Source of the DNA: Mitosporidium daphniae
Lineage: Eukaryota; Microsporidia
Length of the DNA stretch: 31,283 nt
Assembly: GCF_000760515.2 (NCBI RefSeq)
Contig: NW_013546234.1
Span: 1-31,283, forward strand
Direction of reading: 5' to 3'
The notes under the pieces are model-generated. The model saw nothing but the letters and a program-made list of their open reading frames with translations, was not told the DNA's origin and did not search any database. Made by a program: the position numbers and the translations under genes. Shown here in pieces: positions 28,308-31,283 of the stretch (positions are counted from its first letter, which is position 1; every line of letters starts with the position of its first letter).

Positions 28308-28941
28308 TTATATGCTGATTTCATCTTCTATAGGTTCCATCTTTTCTATAATTTCTGACTTTAGAGTCGATACTTTCAAGTCTAGACTCTGTATTTTCGT
28401 GTATTTTCCTTCTAAACCTTCTATTTTTAATGAAAATTCTTGATCTCTATATGTTGGAATGTCTAGAAATACTAGCATATTTGGATCGTCTTGAAGGATT
28501 GTATTTTTTAAGCTTTTTCATGCCTTGGGGTTTTTAGAAGTATTAAAGGGATTGTAATATTTCCATCCTGTATAGATGTGGTACGTTTTAGAGCTTCGAA
28601 AAGTTGGGTAGGTTTTTGGAAAAATTGATACTTTTTTCGAATATTCCGATTAAAATTTCTCGAGTTTTTTGAAATTCTTTCATTACTTCACATTGAATAA
28701 TTTGTTGTACACCTTTACACTTTAACCCTATCTGCCCTAATTCACAGCTTAGCGTTTTTTGAGCTTCATCAAAAGCTTCAATTTGTATACTTTCTAGATA
28801 ATCTAATTGTGTTATATCCCATATGGCTAGTGAAACTTCATTAGCTTTTGCATGATCTTGAATCTTTTTCCATTTTTCAAGCCATTCATACATAGTCGAT
28901 TTAGATAATTTACTGCAATACTCATATTTTTTAACCGACAC
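28308..28941 (-). pseudogene. broken helical-protein gene
   Basis: Two protein-like frames in tandem. The first covers 28588-28941 (117 codons; first ATG at 28893) with a Lys/Glu/Ile-rich helical product (TMYEWLEKWKKIQDHAKANE...). The second covers 28308-28517 (NTILQDDPNMLVFLDIPTYR...). Stops separate them in every frame, and I find no intron of the local type that joins them cleanly; the only AG near the second frame is in AAAAAG. Composition is more AT-rich than the housekeeping genes. I infer a decaying accessory gene; a real two-exon gene with an unusual intron is the alternative. No family recognised. Confidence 0.35.
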
Positions 28942-29464
28942 AAATAACTTTATTTAAATATGCCACATGTGCGTATAGTTGCAGCACGATCGCTACATTG
29001 TCTCTCTAGCACGGAAAGTAACCTTAAACTATTCAATTATCGCAGCTGGCAAATTTTGAACAGATGACTTTGAAAAATTTCCAAGTTTTAAGAGTCTGAT
29101 TTTAACGCACTCAAAAGTATCGCAGGTATAAAATTGAACAAAACCGACCTTGGGTCTTAAGTTCGATTTATACCCATAGGGTTAGCTTTTATGGGGCATC
29201 TTCTACCTCTCATTTTTGATATTTAGCTTAATTAAATGTTGGACATTGTCCCCAGCATATGTCAGAACAAGCACTAGCACTATAATCCCCTCCCGAAATG
29301 ATCACGATCGCTATATGAGCAGTAAAGAGCATGATAAACTATCCACTCAATAAAATCTGACGAAGCAGATGCCTCGATAATCAATAGCACTCCTTTAATT
29401 ACTTTTACCTTGCAATTCTAGATGCAAAGTTATCGTACTTCTTCAATACAATCATAAATAAAGA

Positions 29465-29724
29465 ATGTATTCAAAGTTAACTCGAATACTCTCAGAAGAC
29501 GAAACATCAAGAAACCTGATAGCTGCTGCGTCAGAAGTCAAAAGGCAGAAGGCCCTAGCGACTTACGCAGCAGCGAGAAGCCAGGATTTTTACAAGCCAA
29601 ACAACACGAAGCAAGGATTGTTTTGCAATCTTTATTTGGAGAACCACATCCGGATATGCCCGTCTGGGCATTAAGGATGCAGGAAACGTTAATAGCCGTG
29701 CAAGAGGAGCTTTCGCAGCCATAG
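29465..29724 (+). pseudogene. two overlapping frames, possible gag-like remnant
   Basis: Frame 1 (ATG 29465 to TAA 29674, 69 codons) begins MYSKLTRILSEDETSRNLIA and has an Ala/Lys-rich helix. Frame 2 is open across about 29580-29721 (KQHEARIVLQSLFGEPHPDM then PVWALRMQETLIAVQEELSQ), ending at TAG 29722-29724. The coding-like character appears to pass from frame 1 to frame 2 near 29570-29590, suggesting a frameshift; no donor-acceptor pair explains it. The PxWAxxMxxxL pattern loosely recalls structural proteins of mobile elements, but this is weak. Confidence 0.3.
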
Positions 29725-29839
29725 CGTTGCCCATTGCATTTAAGCGGCTATGTTAGGGACAAAATGTCGACTGAAGCACAAAATACCCCCTAACAGGATA
29801 CTTGTACAATTTAAGTTTAGAAGAAGCGATCGTTAGATC

Positions 29840-29876
29840 TCCCCGCATCTTCAATCAAGTCGAGGGATTATGCGGG
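29840..29876. repeat. 8-bp inverted repeat with 21-nt loop
   Basis: CCCCGCAT (29840-29847) and ATGCGGGG (29869-29876), about 115 bp after the broken frames at 29465-29724. Confidence 0.75.
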
Positions 29877-30422
29877 GTTCTGCTTTTATTTATAACCAAA
29901 GTTAATCAATGCAGATTTGCTCTCGGTTGTGAAGTTTATCAAATCACCAGTAAATAATCAAAGCTTAAACCAAATAAAATAAGTATGCAAAAATGATCGC
30001 AATAATGATTTTAAAATTAAAATATCGTAGCTATTGTAAGCTAAAAGTTACTGTATTTGGATTGGTAGGGTTAGGGTTAGGATGTGTGATATGGGCATTT
30101 AAACATTAGTTATTTAATTGGGCCTCGTGATATGGGAAATATATAATGTGGACCAACATGCAGTTTCAATGAAATTAATTTTAGCCCAATCCCAACCCTA
30201 GCCCAAACATCGCTGACTAATTTGGTGGAATCTTGTGTTATTTATGTTTGTTTATATTTTCAAATCGAAAAGTGATTTCGCACACAAAAGGCACGCCTCT
30301 CGTTGGTTAATATCCCATTTATTTGTTGTTGTTTTGTTTATCCATTTCCCTCACTACAAGCATGTCATCTTAACAACATGAAAAGAATAAATAGCGAATG
30401 TTGTATTGAAAAGTATACAACC
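29877..30422. other. AT-rich spacer with telomere-like motifs
   Basis: No gene seen. GGTAGGGTTAGGGTTAGG lies at 30064-30081, and 30182-30206 on the minus strand reads GGGCTAGGGTTGGGATTGGG. The promoter of the secreted-protein gene at 30423 is presumably in the last 150 bp, where I see no TTTTAATT/GGCC element. Confidence 0.6.
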
Positions 30423-31283
30423 ATGATTCCAAAGCGAATAACAGCTCTTCTTTTCTGTGTATGCTTAGCTTTATTTTCGGCCTCATCTGTGATGTCGATA
30501 AAACCTGGTATCTACTTTGCAAACATGACCTCATCGATTTCTAATGGAACAACTGCTCCGTTCATTATACACGCAAGCAAAGGTCTTGATGTTAATGTCA
30601 CTGCTTTGGGCGGAATATATCAAGATTCTTCTATTTTTGTGGAATGGGATCATTTTTCTGGTCATGATAGCTATGAAGTTATATTTTCTCTCAAAAGTTT
30701 AGCTAATCCGGATCAAATTTTTCCCGAATTGAAAAGCAAAGATACTGGAAATGCGACTATTTTGTTGAAAGAGTATGGTTCTTTTGAGCCAGGAATGTAT
30801 GTCATCCTTGTCTCCAATGCCCTCGGCCAAGGTTTATCAAATCCATTTATCGTTCTCACCCCTAATCTCCTTTCTGTTAAGACAGATACGGATAAGGTTT
30901 CCACTGGCCAGTCTTTGGGTCTTTCTTGGACTCCATTCAACACTTCTGATACTTTGAGCATATCTCTTATCCACGTCTCAAGCGGTTCTGAAGATATTAT
31001 TGCTACAGACCTTCCTGATACTGGAGCTACCAGTCTTGAGTTTTCATATCCACCTGGTATTTACGAATTGAAATTAGTATCCTCCCTTGGAATTGGTTTC
31101 TCAAACCGTTTTGCTATTGCCACCGAATCTAACACGATCGTTGTCACAGCTACTCCAAACAACATTTCCTCAATCAATGGTTTCACAACTGTCGCATGGG
31201 GACCATTCGATCAGGCTGAGAAATTCGTAAACCTAACCCTAACCGGGAAGGATGGACTCGCTTATAAGAATGTGTCTAATGTG
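30423..31283 (+). CDS. secreted glycoprotein with Kre9/KNH-like repeats, 3' truncated by window
   Basis: Open from the ATG at 30423 to the last base, 287 codons with no stop, so the C terminus is missing. An in-frame ATG at 30378 is possible, but 30423 puts a signal peptide (MIPKRITALLFCVCLALFSA) first. The rest is Ser/Thr-rich beta-sandwich sequence with eight N-glycosylation sequons (NMT, NGT, NVT, NAT, NTS, NIS, NLT, NVS). A module of about 90 residues repeats: a W-x-x-F strand at residues 75, 169 and 259, and PG-[MI]-Y followed by LVS..LG.G.SN.F at 123 and 211. This matches the fungal Kre9/KNH (Ser-Thr-rich GPI-anchored) domain pattern. I infer a cell-wall or surface protein; a GPI signal would be beyond the window. 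Confidence 0.8.
   Translation, partial: MIPKRITALLFCVCLALFSASSVMSIKPGIYFANMTSSISNGTTAPFIIHASKGLDVNVTALGGIYQDSSIFVEWDHFSGHDSYEVIFSLKSLANPDQIFPELKSKDTGNATILLKEYGSFEPGMYVILVSNALGQGLSNPFIVLTPNLLSVKTDTDKVSTGQSLGLSWTPFNTSDTLSISLIHVSSGSEDIIATDLPDTGATSLEFSYPPGIYELKLVSSLGIGFSNRFAIATESNTIVVTATPNNISSINGFTTVAWGPFDQAEKFVNLTLTGKDGLAYKNVSNV

Noticed and set aside
30064-30206. True telomere or chromosome end
   Set aside because: Only two to three imperfect GGGTTA units, in both orientations, and followed by a long coding region.

Overview
The window looks like nuclear DNA of a very compact eukaryotic genome, most likely an early-diverging fungus. Evidence seen in the sequence: spliceosomal genes with GT..AG introns (one with a perfect TACTAAC branch site), nuclear-encoded mitochondrial proteins with presequences (F1-ATP synthase beta and delta, Tim44, a mitoferrin-type carrier), a fungal DUF8032-like protein, a MADS-box, and a secreted protein built of Kre9/KNH-like repeats. 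Very short introns, short intergenic spacers and a retained respiratory chain would fit a Rozellomycota/Microsporidia-related lineage (Mitosporidium- or Paramicrosporidium-like); that placement is inference.

Layout. 1-175: 25-bp tandem repeat. 176-2185: gene-poor, with degenerate coding-like stretches and telomere-like motifs. 2186-27437: dense gene block with, in order, an uncharacterised two-exon gene (+), RBX1 (-), a frameshifted MADS-box gene (+), exocyst SEC10 (+, 8 exons), an ENT-family nucleoside transporter (+), an uncharacterised 589-aa protein (-), a small secretory protein (-), a DUF8032-like protein (-), ATP2 (-), ATP16 (+), a MARK/KIN1-type kinase with KA1 (+), MCM2 (-, 6 exons), TIM44 (+), an uncharacterised split gene (-), a possible 56-aa gene (+), a mitoferrin (-), CWC22 (+) and SPC25 (-, 5 exons). 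27438-30422: AT-rich and gene-poor, with broken reading frames, hairpins and telomere-like motifs. 30423 to the end: a secreted repeat glycoprotein cut by the window edge.

The genes belong to separate housekeeping systems (secretion, ubiquitin ligation, replication licensing, kinetochore, splicing, mitochondrial ATP synthesis, import and iron transport). The clearest functional linkage is the divergent ATP2/ATP16 pair, two F1 subunits that share a 104-bp promoter.

Three architectural signatures recur. (1) 29 inferred introns, 27 of them 24-36 nt long. (2) An AT-rich TTTTAATT-type element, often with GGCC, placed within tens of bases of start codons. (3) AATAAA signals that overlap or abut stop codons. 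Many exon joins were rebuilt by hand from frame, splice sites and family conservation; none has transcript support here.
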